Shown piece after piece: positions 46,601-55,515 of a stretch of DNA of 64,000 nt (position 1 is its first letter; every line of letters begins with the position of its first letter). Position numbers and translations under genes: made by a program. A model generated the notes under the pieces. That model worked only from the letters and a program-made list of their open reading frames with translations. It was not told the origin of the DNA and made no database searches. Source of the DNA: Sphingomonas sp. S2-65 (GTDB lineage Bacteria > Pseudomonadota > Alphaproteobacteria > Sphingomonadales > Sphingomonadaceae); NCBI RefSeq assembly GCF_021513175.1, contig NZ_CP090953.1, positions 1,817,001-1,881,000 of the forward strand. Direction: 5' to 3'.

Positions 46601-47045
46601 GGCGCTGCCTGATTTCGAGAATCGCGTGCTGAGCGAATTGGGCGATCCCAAGGACGAGTTCCGCTGGGATACCGATATCGGCATCGGTGCGTTCACGCTG
46701 GGCTATCGCATGCGCTACATCGGCCCGATGTACACCAGCTCGTACGAGAACTTCGAGTCGCTGCCGAGCGCCTGCTCCACTCCTACGACTTGCCCGCCCA
46801 ACAACGTGGATGTGGTCGATCCGCGGAAGTACCCCTCGATCTTCTATCACGACCTGCGCTTCGCCTATGACGTGAACAAGCAGTTCGAGTTTTATGTTGG
46901 CGCAGACAACATCCTCAACACGCACCCGCCGCTCGGCCTTTCGGGAACCGGCACCGGTGCTACCACCGACCGCGGCACCGGTAACGCCTCGATCTACGAC
47001 GCATTCGGCCGCAAGGTGTATGCCGGCTTCCGCGCCCGCTTCTAA
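43647..47045 (+). CDS. TonB-dependent outer membrane receptor
   Basis: 1132 residues. Signal peptide ends near FPQIAFAQG. A short linker (GTVTITGSRIRRPNLESTVP) leads to the plug: SNVGETLNELPQLRSTFSQQ, GLNLLDLRGLGTSRTLVLVN, GRRHVAADIL, NDLIERVDVVTGGNSAIYGS, DAIAGVVNFVLRRDYDG. The C-terminal barrel ends in the aromatic strand FGRKVYAGFRARF. It imports an unknown ligand with TonB/ExbBD energy. An AT-rich 187-base upstream region presumably holds the promoter; the gene is followed by a strong terminator. Confidence 0.95.
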   Translation: MKLSNLMGATALASAAFLFPQIAFAQGSQPVEAAPCNEDPNGGPDCVKDATGAEDNSGTVTITGSRIRRPNLESTVPITSLSGEQFFAQGDSNVGETLNELPQLRSTFSQQNPGLGIGIAGLNLLDLRGLGTSRTLVLVNGRRHVAADILNNAVSPDINSIPNDLIERVDVVTGGNSAIYGSDAIAGVVNFVLRRDYDGLQIRGQTGISPDGFGANQYISAMGGKNFADGRGNVTLHAEYSNQDRVFGSELPWLRQVNGTGVVDVDPSGLTGGSDGFPDSIFLRDVRSASINRFGLIPISQRATQAGCGIGAGASNGPPSSVGGTPYNCTYLFQPGGNLVAQTGTRYGAGIIGGILGGNGQTGREGKLLSIQPEVKRYNFNLLAHFAISDAFEPFIEAKYTRVDAVGNNASPTGIQGIFSQFDFRERTRLDNPFLTPAQRGQIAGLILASGCNTSLQVACSTAAGALAARSATAGQGTGGQLNAADIAAINAGTYRFVTARSLEDVGNRDEVFRRDTYRIVGGVRGTFNEDWGYEVSLNYGKFEQTVDTNGYVDRQRFMLALDAGRNPVTGAIQCRSQFDPAAAVAFDSGAFQTGSAGRTSPGQPGRLASDVAACVAYNPFGNANNQAAVNYFTRSIHTDASLEQFVASAFVSGDLSQLFELPGGPIGFALGAEYRREDGTYFDDPFVTEGDATAGTQSNTNTVVIGNFDPPAFTVKELFGELRVPLVKDVFLLHELSLSGAARVADYNNATGTVWTYNAGVDWAPVQDLRFRANYSRAVRSPNLSELYFPAIANFAPGFVDPCSPNQLANNPNRPANCLAQVGGNAAILAGIPNVTQSLAVISGSNPNLEEEKSSSWTFGGVFQPRFVPGLSLSVDYYNIKVENVIVSLTAQQIANNCVDQPTTENVFCGLFQRYLGPTPGPLAEVQGQIAGNTLIQAGVNFAARKRRGIDTNLAYRTNLGSNVTLSTNVIYTHNLQISNFENPALPDFENRVLSELGDPKDEFRWDTDIGIGAFTLGYRMRYIGPMYTSSYENFESLPSACSTPTTCPPNNVDVVDPRKYPSIFYHDLRFAYDVNKQFEFYVGADNILNTHPPLGLSGTGTGATTDRGTGNASIYDAFGRKVYAGFRARF

Positions 47046-47066
47046 AGCAGGACGAGCGCATATTCA

Positions 47067-47097
47067 GGGGATCGGAACGATGTTCCGATCCCCTTTT
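47067..47097 (+). terminator. Rho-independent terminator of the TonB-dependent receptor gene
   Basis: A perfect 12-bp stem, GGGGATCGGAAC (47067-47078) with GTTCCGATCCCC (47082-47093), has a GAT loop and is followed by TTTT. It lies 22 bases after the receptor stop codon. Confidence 0.9.
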
Positions 47098-47164
47098 CGT
47101 GGCTGCAAGGTGAAGCTTCCGCTTTGGGATGGCATGGGCCCTGCGAGCGTGGCACCTAATTCCC

Positions 47165-48154
47165 ATGACTAGCCACGTGCCCATCGCCAGCCACGCCGAA
47201 ACGCTGGCGCAGAACGGCAGATTGCCAGAAGCGCTGGCGCTCCTGCACGATGCTGCTGCCCGCAACGATTCAGACGCGTGTTTCTGTTTGGCGTTGTGGC
47301 ACCTTGCCGGCCGGTTCGTGCCGCGCGACCTTGCGCGCTCGCGATCCTACCTTCGCACGGCGCGCGAACTGGGCGATCCTGACGCAGCCTCGATGGAAAT
47401 CGCGCTGACGGCCAATGGGACCGGAGCACCCGCGGACTGGCCCGGCGCACTGCGCCTGCTCCGTGCCGCGGCGCTGCGCAACTCTGCGGCAGCAGCCGAA
47501 CTGAAGCTCGTAGAAGAGATGGACTTGGCAGAGGACGGTACGCCAACCCGCCTGCCCGAAGCTGAAAAACTTGTTCCAGATGGTGCCGTCACGCGTTTCC
47601 GGGGCCTGTTGTCCACAGCGGAGTGCGAGCAAGTCGCGCGCGCGGCCGTCGGATGGCTTGAACCCGCAGTCGTCGTCGATCCACAGAGCGGCCGGCAGGT
47701 CCGACATCCGCATCGCACCTCCGATGGCGCGGTTTTGGGCCCCACGCGCGAAACGCTCCCGATCCGCGCGATCAACCTGCGGATTGCGGCGATCAGCGGA
47801 ACGGCCGTCGACCAAGGCGAGGCACTGATCGTGCTCCGCTACGTGCCGGGCCAGGAGTTCCGCCCCCATCTCGACGCGCTTCCTGCCACGCGAAACCAGC
47901 GCACAATGACGGCATTGGTCTACCTGAACGACACGCTCCGCGGCGGCGAAACGCGCTTTCCGGCCTATGGCTTGGACGTCAGGCCAAAGGCCGGCGACGC
48001 GATCCTCTTTCGCAACACCCTTCCCGACGGATCGCCGGATCCCCGCGCGATCCATGCAGGGGCGCCGGTCTCCCAGGGAGTGAAGTGGCTCGCGACCCGC
48101 TGGATCCGCGCTCGCCCGTTCGACGTCTGGAACGGTCCCGAAAGCGCAGTCTGA
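47165..48154 (+). CDS. 2-oxoglutarate/Fe(II) oxygenase, prolyl-4-hydroxylase-like, with Sel1/TPR N-terminus
   Basis: 329 residues from ATG 47165. N-terminal Sel1-like helices (AQNGRLPEALALLHDAAARN, DLARSRSYLRTARELGDPDA). The catalytic domain has His235-x-Asp237 (GQEFRPHLDALP), distal His297 (AIHAGAPV) and Lys307 as the 2-oxoglutarate carboxylate ligand (GVKWLATRWIR). The fold is P4Hc-type. Close to a TonB-dependent receptor, as seen for such oxygenases in sphingomonads, but separated by a terminator. Substrate unknown. Confidence 0.85.
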   Translation: MTSHVPIASHAETLAQNGRLPEALALLHDAAARNDSDACFCLALWHLAGRFVPRDLARSRSYLRTARELGDPDAASMEIALTANGTGAPADWPGALRLLRAAALRNSAAAAELKLVEEMDLAEDGTPTRLPEAEKLVPDGAVTRFRGLLSTAECEQVARAAVGWLEPAVVVDPQSGRQVRHPHRTSDGAVLGPTRETLPIRAINLRIAAISGTAVDQGEALIVLRYVPGQEFRPHLDALPATRNQRTMTALVYLNDTLRGGETRFPAYGLDVRPKAGDAILFRNTLPDGSPDPRAIHAGAPVSQGVKWLATRWIRARPFDVWNGPESAV

Positions 48155-48157
48155 TCC

Positions 48158-49186
48158 TCAAAACCAAAGCCGCGCATATCTTCCGCCCAGCGCCGTGAGC
48201 AGCTCATATTCGGACAAGCCGGTCAGAGCCGCGGTTTCCGGCAGCGCGTAGCTTAGCGAGACCCAGTCGCCTTCCGCTACCCCCGGTGCGGCAGCAATAT
48301 CGATCGCGAGCAAGTCCATCGACACGCGCCCGAGGACGGGCAGCTCGGCGCCGCCGAACCGAGCGCGCCCCTTGCCCGAGAAGCAACGGAGATAGCCGTC
48401 GGCATAGCCGATGTTGAGGATCGCCACCTCGGTATCCGCAGGCGCAGTGAAGGTGGCGTTATAGCCCACGGTTTCCCCGGCCCGCACCGATCGCCGCTGC
48501 AGCACCTGGGCCTCAGGCTGTACGACCTGCCGGATCGCCGTGGCGAATTCGGCGCGGGCGATCCCCCCGTATAACGCCAGTCCCGGACGCGTAAGATCGA
48601 AATGATAGCCGCTCCCCAGCGCGATCCCCGCCGAATTCGCCAGGCTCATCCGCTTGGCCGTCGTGCGCCCCGCCAGCGCCGCGAAGCGTTCGCGCTGGCG
48701 ATCGTTCATCGCGCTGTCCTCGTCCGCACAGGCGAGATGGCTCATCAGCGTCTCGATCTGCAATCCCTCGAGCAGCCCTGCCGCCACGTCGGCGGTCGAT
48801 ACGCCCAGCCGGTTCATGCCGGTATCGACCATCACGTCGCAGGCGCCGCCGTCCGCCTGCCGCCAGCGCGCGATCTGCTCGGGCGAGTTCAGCACCGGCC
48901 GCACGCCGGCGGGCCGGTCCGCGATATCTTCCTCGCGGACGCCGTGAAGCACCGATAGTGTCACCCCCAGATCGGCAAGCGCGCGCGCCTCGCTCCAATG
49001 CGCGACGAAGAAGTCCCGGCACCCTGCCGCCGCCAGCCGCTTGACGACTTCGTGCGCGCCCAGGCCATAGCCGTCCGCCTTCACCGCCGCACCGCAGGTC
49101 GCGCTGCCGCTCATCGCCGCGAGCGTCTTCCAGTTATGAACCAGCGCGGCGCCGTCGAGCCGCAGGCGAAGGGGAGAGGATGCCAT
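48158..49186 (-). CDS. alr: Alanine racemase
   Basis: 342 residues. PLP-binding Lys36 is in CGAAVKADGYGLGAHEVVKR; the second catalytic residue, Tyr, is in ETVGYNATFTAPAD; also VMVDTGMNRLGVS, GYHFDLTRPGLALYGG and PVLGRVSMDLLAIDI. It makes D-alanine for peptidoglycan. The stop is 3 bases from the oxygenase stop (convergent). Slightly shorter than the usual ~360 residues but complete in motifs. Confidence 0.94.
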   Translation of the reverse strand: MASSPLRLRLDGAALVHNWKTLAAMSGSATCGAAVKADGYGLGAHEVVKRLAAAGCRDFFVAHWSEARALADLGVTLSVLHGVREEDIADRPAGVRPVLNSPEQIARWRQADGGACDVMVDTGMNRLGVSTADVAAGLLEGLQIETLMSHLACADEDSAMNDRQRERFAALAGRTTAKRMSLANSAGIALGSGYHFDLTRPGLALYGGIARAEFATAIRQVVQPEAQVLQRRSVRAGETVGYNATFTAPADTEVAILNIGYADGYLRCFSGKGRARFGGAELPVLGRVSMDLLAIDIAAAPGVAEGDWVSLSYALPETAALTGLSEYELLTALGGRYARLWF

Positions 49187-49253
49187 CCCTTCCGGTTAGC
49201 CGCCCGTTCGCCCCGACGCAAAGCAGGATGCCGCTTCCCGCCCCCGGTGCGGC

Positions 49254-51926
49254 TCAGTCCAGATTGGGCCGCAGGTACCGCGCCGCGAGATCCAGCGGGA
49301 TGCCGCGCCGCGCCGCATAATCCGCCACTTGGTCCTGCCCCACGCGCGCCACGCCGAAATACTCGGCTTGCGGATGCCCGAAATAGAAGCCCGACACGGC
49401 CGCGGTCGGCAACATCGCGAAGCTTTCGGTCAGCGTCGTGCCGGTGCGCGCCTCCGCATCCAGCATATCGAACAAGATCGGCTTCAGGCTGTGCTCGGGG
49501 CAGGCCGGGTAGCCGGGCGCCGGGCGGATGCCGCGATACTTCTCCCGGATCAGCGCATCATTGTCGAGCTGCTCGCCGACCGCATAACCCCACAATTCGG
49601 TGCGGACATGCTGGTGCAGCCGCTCGGCGAATGCCTCCGCCAGACGGTCGGCAAGCGCCTTGAGCAGGATGTCCGAATAATCGTCGATCGCTTCCTTGAA
49701 ACGCGCGAGATGCGAGTCGATGCCGTGAATCGACACCGCGAAGCCGCCGATCCAGTCGCCTGTGGAGTCAATGAAGTCGGCCAGGCACATGTTCGCCCGC
49801 CCCTCGCGCTTCGCGATCTGTTGGCGCAGCATCGGCAGGCGCACGCTGGCCTCGTTGGTGCGGTCCAGATCGGGTATGTGGAAATGTTCGGGCACGCTGG
49901 CGCCGTCGGGGCTGCGATGGTCGTTCGAATGCCGGGTCTGCACCCAGATATCGTCGCCGCTGCGATGACACGGCCACAGCCCGGCAACGCCGCGCGCGGT
50001 CAGCCACTTCTCGGCGATGATCCGGTCGAGCATCTTCTGTGCGTCTTCGAACAGGCCGGTAGCGCTTTCGCCGACGACCTCGTCCTGCAGGATCGCCGGA
50101 TAATTGCCCGCGAGTTCCCAGGCGCGGAAGAACGGCGTCCAGTCGATATAAGCGCGCAGGTCGTTCAGATCCCAGTCGTCGAACGTGTGTACCCCCGGCT
50201 GCTTCGGCGCCGCCGGCTTGAGCGTCATGTCGGCCTGGAACCCGTTCGCCCGCGCCGCCTCCAGCGGCAGCAGCTCGCTCTGCCCCTTGCCGGCGCGCGC
50301 GACGCGCACCTGCTCATATTCCGCGGCGACCTTGGCGACATAGTCGTCGCGCTGGGTGTCCGAGACGAGCGCGGTCGCCACCCCCACCGCCCGGCTCGCG
50401 TCGAGCACATGGACCACGGGCCCCTTATACGCCGGCTCGATCCGCAATGCGGTGTGCACGCGGCTGGTGGTTGCCCCGCCGATCAGCAGCGGCATCGTCA
50501 TGCTCGCGCGCTGCATCTCCTCGGCCACCGTCACCATCTCGTCCAGCGACGGGGTGATCAGCCCCGAAAGCCCGATCATGTCGGCGTCGTTCTCGTTGGC
50601 CGATTCCAGGATCTTCGACCAGGGCACCATCACCCCCAGATCGACCACGTCGAAGCCGTTGCACTGGAGCACCACGCCGACGATGTTCTTGCCGATATCG
50701 TGAACGTCGCCCTTCACGGTGGCCATGATGACCTTGCCCTTGCCCTTGGCGCCGGGCTCTTTGGCGGCCTCGATGAAGGGCAGCAGGTGCGCCACCGCCT
50801 TCTTCATCACACGCGCGGACTTCACTACCTGCGGCAGGAACATCTTGCCCGATCCGAACAGGTCGCCGACCACGTTCATGCCGTCCATCAGCGGGCCTTC
50901 GATCACTTCGATCGGCCGTGCGAACTGCTGGCGGCATTCCTCGGTGTCATCGACGACATGCGCGTCGATGCCCTTCACCAGCGCATATTCCAGCCGCTTG
51001 GTGACCGGCAGGCTGCGCCATTCCGCCGCGGCCTTCTCCGCCACCGCGTCGGTGCCGCGATACTTCTCGGCCAGCGCGACCAGCCGGTCGCCCGCCTCGG
51101 GATCCTTGTTGAGGATGACGTCCTCGACCGCGGTGCGCAGCTCGGGATCGATCTGGTCATAGACGTCGAGCTGGCCGGCATTGACGATCGCCATGTCCAT
51201 GCCCGCGGGGATCGCATAGTATAGGAACACCGAGTGCATCGCCTTGCGCACCGGCTCGTTGCCGCGGAAGCTGAAGCTCAGGTTCGACAGTCCGCCCGAA
51301 ATGTGGACATGCGGGCAACGCGCCTTGATCTCGCGGCACGCCTCGATGAAGTCGACGCCGTAATTGTTGTGGTCCTCGATCCCCGTCGCCACCGCGAACA
51401 CATTGGGATCGAAGATGATGTCCTCGGGCGGGAAGCCGATCCCGACCAACAGGTCATAGGCGCGCGAGCAGATCTCGACCTTGCGTTCCTTGGTGTCCGC
51501 CTGCCCGACCTCGTCGAACGCCATCACCACCACCGCGGCACCGTACGCCATGCACTTGCGGGCATGCTCCAGGAACTGGTCGACGCCTTCCTTCATGCTG
51601 ATCGAATTGACGATCGGCTTGCCCGAGACGCACTTCAGCCCCGCCTCGATCACGTCCCATTTCGAGCTGTCGACCATCACCGGGATCCGGGCGATGTCGG
51701 GCTCAGCCTGGATGAGCTTGAGGAAGGTGGTCATCGCCTCGTGCGCGTCGAGCAGCCCCTCGTCCATGTTGACGTCGAGCACCTGCGCGCCGGCCTCGAC
51801 CTGCTGCAGCGCGACTTCCACCGCGGCGGCATAGTCGCCGTTCATGACCAGCTTCTTGAAGCGTGCCGATCCGGTGACGTTGGTGCGCTCGCCGATATTG
51901 ACGAAACCGGTGGAGGAGAGGGTCAT
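49254..51926 (-). CDS. metH: Methionine synthase, C-terminal (pterin, cobalamin, activation) half
   Basis: 890 residues corresponding to the last three modules of MetH: pterin-binding domain ([40 protein letters not shown]), cobalamin cap and binding domain with [20 protein letters not shown] (the His ligand), and the SAM activation domain ([20 protein letters not shown]). The homocysteine-binding module is a separate upstream gene. Together they transfer the methyl of 5-methyl-THF to homocysteine. A repeat element lies between the two halves. Confidence 0.96.
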   Translation of the reverse strand: MTLSSTGFVNIGERTNVTGSARFKKLVMNGDYAAAVEVALQQVEAGAQVLDVNMDEGLLDAHEAMTTFLKLIQAEPDIARIPVMVDSSKWDVIEAGLKCVSGKPIVNSISMKEGVDQFLEHARKCMAYGAAVVVMAFDEVGQADTKERKVEICSRAYDLLVGIGFPPEDIIFDPNVFAVATGIEDHNNYGVDFIEACREIKARCPHVHISGGLSNLSFSFRGNEPVRKAMHSVFLYYAIPAGMDMAIVNAGQLDVYDQIDPELRTAVEDVILNKDPEAGDRLVALAEKYRGTDAVAEKAAAEWRSLPVTKRLEYALVKGIDAHVVDDTEECRQQFARPIEVIEGPLMDGMNVVGDLFGSGKMFLPQVVKSARVMKKAVAHLLPFIEAAKEPGAKGKGKVIMATVKGDVHDIGKNIVGVVLQCNGFDVVDLGVMVPWSKILESANENDADMIGLSGLITPSLDEMVTVAEEMQRASMTMPLLIGGATTSRVHTALRIEPAYKGPVVHVLDASRAVGVATALVSDTQRDDYVAKVAAEYEQVRVARAGKGQSELLPLEAARANGFQADMTLKPAAPKQPGVHTFDDWDLNDLRAYIDWTPFFRAWELAGNYPAILQDEVVGESATGLFEDAQKMLDRIIAEKWLTARGVAGLWPCHRSGDDIWVQTRHSNDHRSPDGASVPEHFHIPDLDRTNEASVRLPMLRQQIAKREGRANMCLADFIDSTGDWIGGFAVSIHGIDSHLARFKEAIDDYSDILLKALADRLAEAFAERLHQHVRTELWGYAVGEQLDNDALIREKYRGIRPAPGYPACPEHSLKPILFDMLDAEARTGTTLTESFAMLPTAAVSGFYFGHPQAEYFGVARVGQDQVADYAARRGIPLDLAARYLRPNLD

Positions 51927-51940
51927 GCTTTTCTTTTCTT

Positions 51941-52055
51941 CCCCCTCTCCCGCTTGCGAGAGAGGGTCGGGGTGAGGGTGAGTAGGAAGTGATCTTCAAA
52001 TAGGGGATGAGGCGGAAACATCCTCACCCAACCCTCTCCCGCAAGCGGGAGAGGG
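51941..52055. repeat. Palindromic repeat between the two metH halves
   Basis: CCCTCTCCCGCTTGCGAGAG (about 51943-51962) and CCTCTCCCGCAAGCGGGAGA (52033-52052) are related hairpins, and GGGTGAGG/CCTCACCC pair around the middle. It resembles the element before atpC in its CTCTCCC/GGGAGAG content. It occupies nearly the whole gap and ends just before the stop codon of the upstream metH half. Confidence 0.65.
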
Positions 52056-52060
52056 CTCGA

Positions 52061-53107
52061 TCAGGCTGCCATTGTAAACGGTTCGAGCCCAGCCAATCGC
52101 GTCTGCACCGGAGGCGTCGGGATCGCGCGCGGCGGCAGCGTCTTCACTGCCTCCGCGATCGCTGCGATATGCGCCGGCGTAGACCCGCAGCATCCGCCGA
52201 GCACATTCACCTGCCCCGCATCGGCCCATTCCTTGACCAGCCCCGCAGTCGTCGCCGGCGCCTCGTCATAGGCGCCCAGTTCGTTGGGCAGCCCGGCGTT
52301 CGGATAAACCATGATCAGCGTGTCGCAGAGCGCGCTCAGCGTCTTCACATGCGGCCGCAGCTGTTCCGCCCCGAACGAGCAATTGAGCCCGATCGTCACC
52401 GGCTTGGCGTGCCGCACCGCGTGCCAGAACGCCTCGACCGTGTGGCCAGACAGGTTGCGCCCCGACAGATCGGTCAGCGTCATCGACATCATGATCGGCA
52501 AGTCGCGGCCCAGATCGTTCGCCGCCTCGATCGCCGCCATGATCCCGGCCTTGGCGTTGAGCGTGTCGAACACCGTCTCGATCAGGATGAAGTCGACTCC
52601 CCCCTCGACCAGCGCATCGATCTGCTCGCGATACACGTCCTTCAAATGATCGAAGTCGATCTCGCGATAGCCAGGATCGTTGACGTCGGGGCTCAACGAC
52701 AGCGTCTTGTTGGTAGGCCCGAGCGCACCCGCGACGAAACGCGGGCGACCATCCCTGGCTTCGAACTCGTCGGCGATCGACCGCGCGAGCTTCGCGCTTT
52801 CGACGTTGATCGCGCGCACCAGATGCTCGGCACCGTAATCGGCCTGGCTGATCCGGTTGGCTGAGAAGGTGTTGGTCTCGGCGATGTCCGCCCCCGCCTC
52901 GAAATAGGCGCGGTGAATGCTCGCGGGCACTTCCGGCATGGTCAGCGCGAGGATGTCGTTGTTGCCCTTCTGGTCATGGCTCAGCCCGAGATTGCCGGCA
53001 TAAGCCGCCTCGTCGAGCTTCCAGTTCTGGATCTCGGTTCCGAATGCGCCATCGGTGATCAGGATGCGCTTTGCGGCTTCGGCCAGCAGTTTCTCGCGTG
53101 CAGTCAT
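52061..53107 (-). CDS. metH: Methionine synthase, homocysteine-binding N-terminal half
   Basis: 348 residues, the homocysteine S-methyltransferase (Pfam S-methyl_trans) module alone. N-terminus ILITDGAFGTEIQNWKLDEA; zinc ligands in IGLNCSFGAEQLR and NVLGGCCGSTPAHI; also ALGPTNKTLSLSPDVNDPGY. In E. coli this is the first ~350 residues of one protein. The split is known in several alphaproteobacteria. Same strand and order as metF and the second half. Confidence 0.95.
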   Translation of the reverse strand: MTAREKLLAEAAKRILITDGAFGTEIQNWKLDEAAYAGNLGLSHDQKGNNDILALTMPEVPASIHRAYFEAGADIAETNTFSANRISQADYGAEHLVRAINVESAKLARSIADEFEARDGRPRFVAGALGPTNKTLSLSPDVNDPGYREIDFDHLKDVYREQIDALVEGGVDFILIETVFDTLNAKAGIMAAIEAANDLGRDLPIMMSMTLTDLSGRNLSGHTVEAFWHAVRHAKPVTIGLNCSFGAEQLRPHVKTLSALCDTLIMVYPNAGLPNELGAYDEAPATTAGLVKEWADAGQVNVLGGCCGSTPAHIAAIAEAVKTLPPRAIPTPPVQTRLAGLEPFTMAA

Positions 53108-53118
53108 GGTACTTCCTA

Positions 53119-53259
53119 ATTCCTCCCCGGCACGGGGAGGGGGACCGCCAGCGCAAGCTGGTGGTGGAGGGGGCTCTCCTCCTGCCTTTCCGCTGGTGGA
53201 GAGCCCCCTCCACCACGCCGCTGCACGTCGCGGTCCCCCTCCCCGTGCCGGGGAGGAAT
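53119..53259. repeat. MITE-like element with 30-bp perfect terminal inverted repeats
   Basis: The arms 53119-53148 and 53230-53259 are exact inverted copies over 30 bp (begin ATTCCTCCCCGGCAC, end GTGCCGGGGAGGAAT). The interior has a second nested palindrome (GTGGAGGGGGCTCTCC / GGAGAGCCCCCTCCAC). It belongs to the same family as 16358-16491. It fills the metF-metH gap without breaking either gene; it has no coding capacity of its own. Confidence 0.9.
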
Positions 53260-53261
53260 AG

Positions 53262-54179
53262 CTAAGCTGCCGCCATCGAGACTTCGCTAACCGGCCGCAC
53301 CCCCAGCAAATGGCAGATCGCGTAGCTCAGCTCGGCACGGTTGAGCGTGTAGAAGTGGAACTGCCGCACGCCGCCGGCATACAGCTTGCGGCACAGCTCG
53401 GCGGTCAGCGTGGCCGCGACCAGCTGGCGTGCCGCAGGGCGGTCGTCCAACCCTTCGAACAGCTTCTCCATCCAGCTCGGCACCGACGTCCCGCACATCG
53501 CCGACATCCGGACGACGCTGGCATAGTTCATCACCGGCATGATGCCGGGGACGATCTCGGCATCGATGCCGGCCTTGGCCGCGTCGTCACGGAAGCGGAA
53601 GAAGGTGTCGGGCTCGAAGAAGAACTGCGTGATCGCCCGGTTGGCGCCGGCATCGATCTTGCGCTTGAGATTGTCGAGATCGGCCTGGGCGTGCTCGGAA
53701 TCCGGATGGCATTCGGGGTAGGCGGCAACCGAAATCTCGAAAGGATGCAGCTTGCGAAGTCCCGCGACCAGATCGGCGGCATTCTCATAGCCGCCGGGAT
53801 GGGTGCTGTACTTCTCGCCAGCGCGGGGGGAGTCCCCGCGCAGGGCGACGATGTGGCGGACGCCCGAGGCCCAATATTCATCCGCGACCGCGTCGATTTC
53901 CTCGCGCGTCGCCTCGACGCAGGTGAGATGCGCGGCCGCCGGGATCGCCGTTTCGCGTGCGATCCGCGCCACCGTGTTGTGCGTCCGCTCCCGCGTCGTC
54001 CCACCGGCGCCATAGGTCACGCTGACGAAGCGGGGCCCGAGCGGCGACAGCGCCTGCACTGACTCCCACAGCGTTTCTTCCATCTTCTCGCTCTTGGGCG
54101 GGAAAAACTCGAAACTCACATCGATGTCGCCGGCCACATCGGCAAACAGCGGCGCGCCAAGGGGATCCACGTTGCTCAT
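53262..54179 (-). CDS. metF: 5,10-Methylenetetrahydrofolate reductase
   Basis: 305 residues from ATG 54179, which overlaps the upstream gene's stop (ATGA). MetF blocks: VSFEFFPPKSEKMEETLWES, FVSVTYGAGGTTRERT, AAHLTCVEATREEI, GVRHIVALRGDSPRAGEKY, and FFFEPDTFFRFRDDA. It makes 5-methyl-THF for MetH, so all four genes of the operon serve one pathway. Confidence 0.96.
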   Translation of the reverse strand: MSNVDPLGAPLFADVAGDIDVSFEFFPPKSEKMEETLWESVQALSPLGPRFVSVTYGAGGTTRERTHNTVARIARETAIPAAAHLTCVEATREEIDAVADEYWASGVRHIVALRGDSPRAGEKYSTHPGGYENAADLVAGLRKLHPFEISVAAYPECHPDSEHAQADLDNLKRKIDAGANRAITQFFFEPDTFFRFRDDAAKAGIDAEIVPGIMPVMNYASVVRMSAMCGTSVPSWMEKLFEGLDDRPAARQLVAATLTAELCRKLYAGGVRQFHFYTLNRAELSYAICHLLGVRPVSEVSMAAA

Positions 54180-55129
54180 GCCGCCTTCACTTCCCTCATC
54201 TTCTCGCCGGCCTTGCGGCCCAGCCATAGTTTCACGGTGAGTTCGCCGCCCTCGAGGGTCTCCACCAGCACGGGAGCGAGCCCGACTCCTTTGAACCAGC
54301 CCAGTACCTGCTCGTCGGAGAAGCCGAGGCGGGCATGGGCGTCGCGGGTGCGCAGTTCCTCGCGCTCGTGCGGCGCGAAGTCGACGATCAGCAATCGCCC
54401 GCCATCCCGAAGCACCCGCGCCGCCTCGCCGATCGCCGCGCCTGGCTGCTGCGCGAAATGGAGCACGTGATGCAGGATCGCCGTGTCCGCCCCCAAATCG
54501 CCCAGCGGAAGCGCATACAAATCCGCCTGGCGCAGCTCGGCATTGTCCAATTTCCGTTCCGCCAGTTTCGCCCGGGCCAGGCGCAGCATCTCGGACGACC
54601 GGTCGACGCCCAGTGCCTGATCCGCGCGCGGCCCGAACAGCTCGATCATGCGTCCGGTGCCCGTGCCGATGTCGATCAGCGTACCCAGGCGGCCGTCGCC
54701 CAGCGCCTTGACCATCGCCGCCTCGACTTGACTTTCGGCCACATGAAGCGAGCGGATCGCGTCCCACTCGCCGGCATGCGCCTCGAACCACTCGGCCGCG
54801 GCGGTCGCACGGTCGGCACGTACCGCCGCCAGCCGCGCTTCGTCGGCAAGGGTCCAGTGATCCTGCTCATCCCAGCTGTCGAACGCGGCGAGGATCGGCT
54901 GGACCTTCGCAGCCGCGCCCAGCGCCACGAAGACCCAGCTTCCTTCCTTGCGCCGCTCGGCCAATCCGGCGTCGCACAGGATCTTCACGTGCCGCGAAAC
55001 GCGCGGCTGGCTCTGTCCCAACACCTGCGCCAGCTCGCCGACGCTCAGTTCCATCGCGCGCAGCAGCGCGACGATGCGGAGGCGGGTCGGGTCGGCCAAT
55101 GCACGAAAGATGGAGAGGGCGGATGTCAT
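54176..55129 (-). CDS. ArsR-family regulator fused to a SAM-dependent methyltransferase
   Basis: 317 residues. The first ~85 residues are an ArsR winged helix (SIFRALADPTRLRIVALLRA, LAQVLGQSQPRVSRHVKILC). Residues from about 140 form a class I methyltransferase: LIDIGTGTGRMIELF (motif I), ALGVDRSSEMLRLARAKL, and AILHHVLHFAQQPGAAIGEA. It heads the met operon and a palindrome covers its promoter, so it is probably the local repressor, with SAM or SAH as effector sensed by the methyltransferase domain; inferred. The Cys metal ligands of metal-sensing ArsR proteins are absent. Confidence 0.9.
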   Translation of the reverse strand: MTSALSIFRALADPTRLRIVALLRAMELSVGELAQVLGQSQPRVSRHVKILCDAGLAERRKEGSWVFVALGAAAKVQPILAAFDSWDEQDHWTLADEARLAAVRADRATAAAEWFEAHAGEWDAIRSLHVAESQVEAAMVKALGDGRLGTLIDIGTGTGRMIELFGPRADQALGVDRSSEMLRLARAKLAERKLDNAELRQADLYALPLGDLGADTAILHHVLHFAQQPGAAIGEAARVLRDGGRLLIVDFAPHEREELRTRDAHARLGFSDEQVLGWFKGVGLAPVLVETLEGGELTVKLWLGRKAGEKMREVKAA

Positions 55130-55139
55130 GTCGGATCGA

Positions 55140-55168
55140 GATATAAAGATATCTTTATATCAGGTCAA
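55140..55168 (-). promoter_or_regulatory. Promoter with 22-bp palindromic operator of the met operon
   Basis: On the minus strand, -35 TTGACC (55168-55163), a 17-bp spacer and -10 TATATC (55145-55140). A perfect 22-bp palindrome, with core ATAAAGATATCTTTAT, spans 55140-55161, covering most of the spacer and the -10, so the bound regulator would exclude RNA polymerase. The predicted transcription start (about 55133) is only a few bases before ATG 55129, so the mRNA would be leaderless or nearly so. Confidence 0.75.
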
Positions 55169-55241
55169 TCGAGAGCGCCCGATTGCCTCCCCGCGCGGCA
55201 GCCGGTAGCCATTGCTTCAGCGTCAACCAGAAGGTCAATCA

Positions 55242-55484
55242 ATGCGCACGATCCTCTTCCCCGCCCTCGCCCTGCTCGCGCTGTCGGCCTGCAACAACAA
55301 GGCGCAGAACGAAGCCGCGGAAGCGAACGAGACGATCACCGGCGACAGCAACACGATGGGCGAAGCCGTCGCCGACGTGAACGCAGCCAACGCCGCGACC
55401 GACGCCGCCTTTGACGCGGCCGAGAACAGCTACGAGGCCAATGTCACCGATGAAGGCGTGGCAGGCAACGAGATCACCGACTGA
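55242..55484 (+). CDS. Small acidic lipoprotein, Ala/Asn/Glu-rich
   Basis: 80 residues from ATG 55242 with AGAAGG upstream. Lipobox LSAC at residues 15-18 (LALLALSACNNKAQNEAAEA). The mature part is rich in Ala, Asn, Glu and Asp (NAANAATDAAFDAAENSYEA), low complexity. Probably outer-membrane or periplasmic anchored; function unknown. Divergent from the met operon; 31 bases before the next lipoprotein. Confidence 0.75.
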   Translation: MRTILFPALALLALSACNNKAQNEAAEANETITGDSNTMGEAVADVNAANAATDAAFDAAENSYEANVTDEGVAGNEITD

Positions 55485-55515
55485 CCGTTGAGGGTCCTCC
55501 ACAGGAGAAGCCGGA

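Noticed and set aside
44604..46925. 773-codon leftward frame across the TonB-dependent receptor gene
   Set aside because: Antisense shadow of a clear receptor with signal peptide, plug and barrel motifs; no domain, no plausible start signal.
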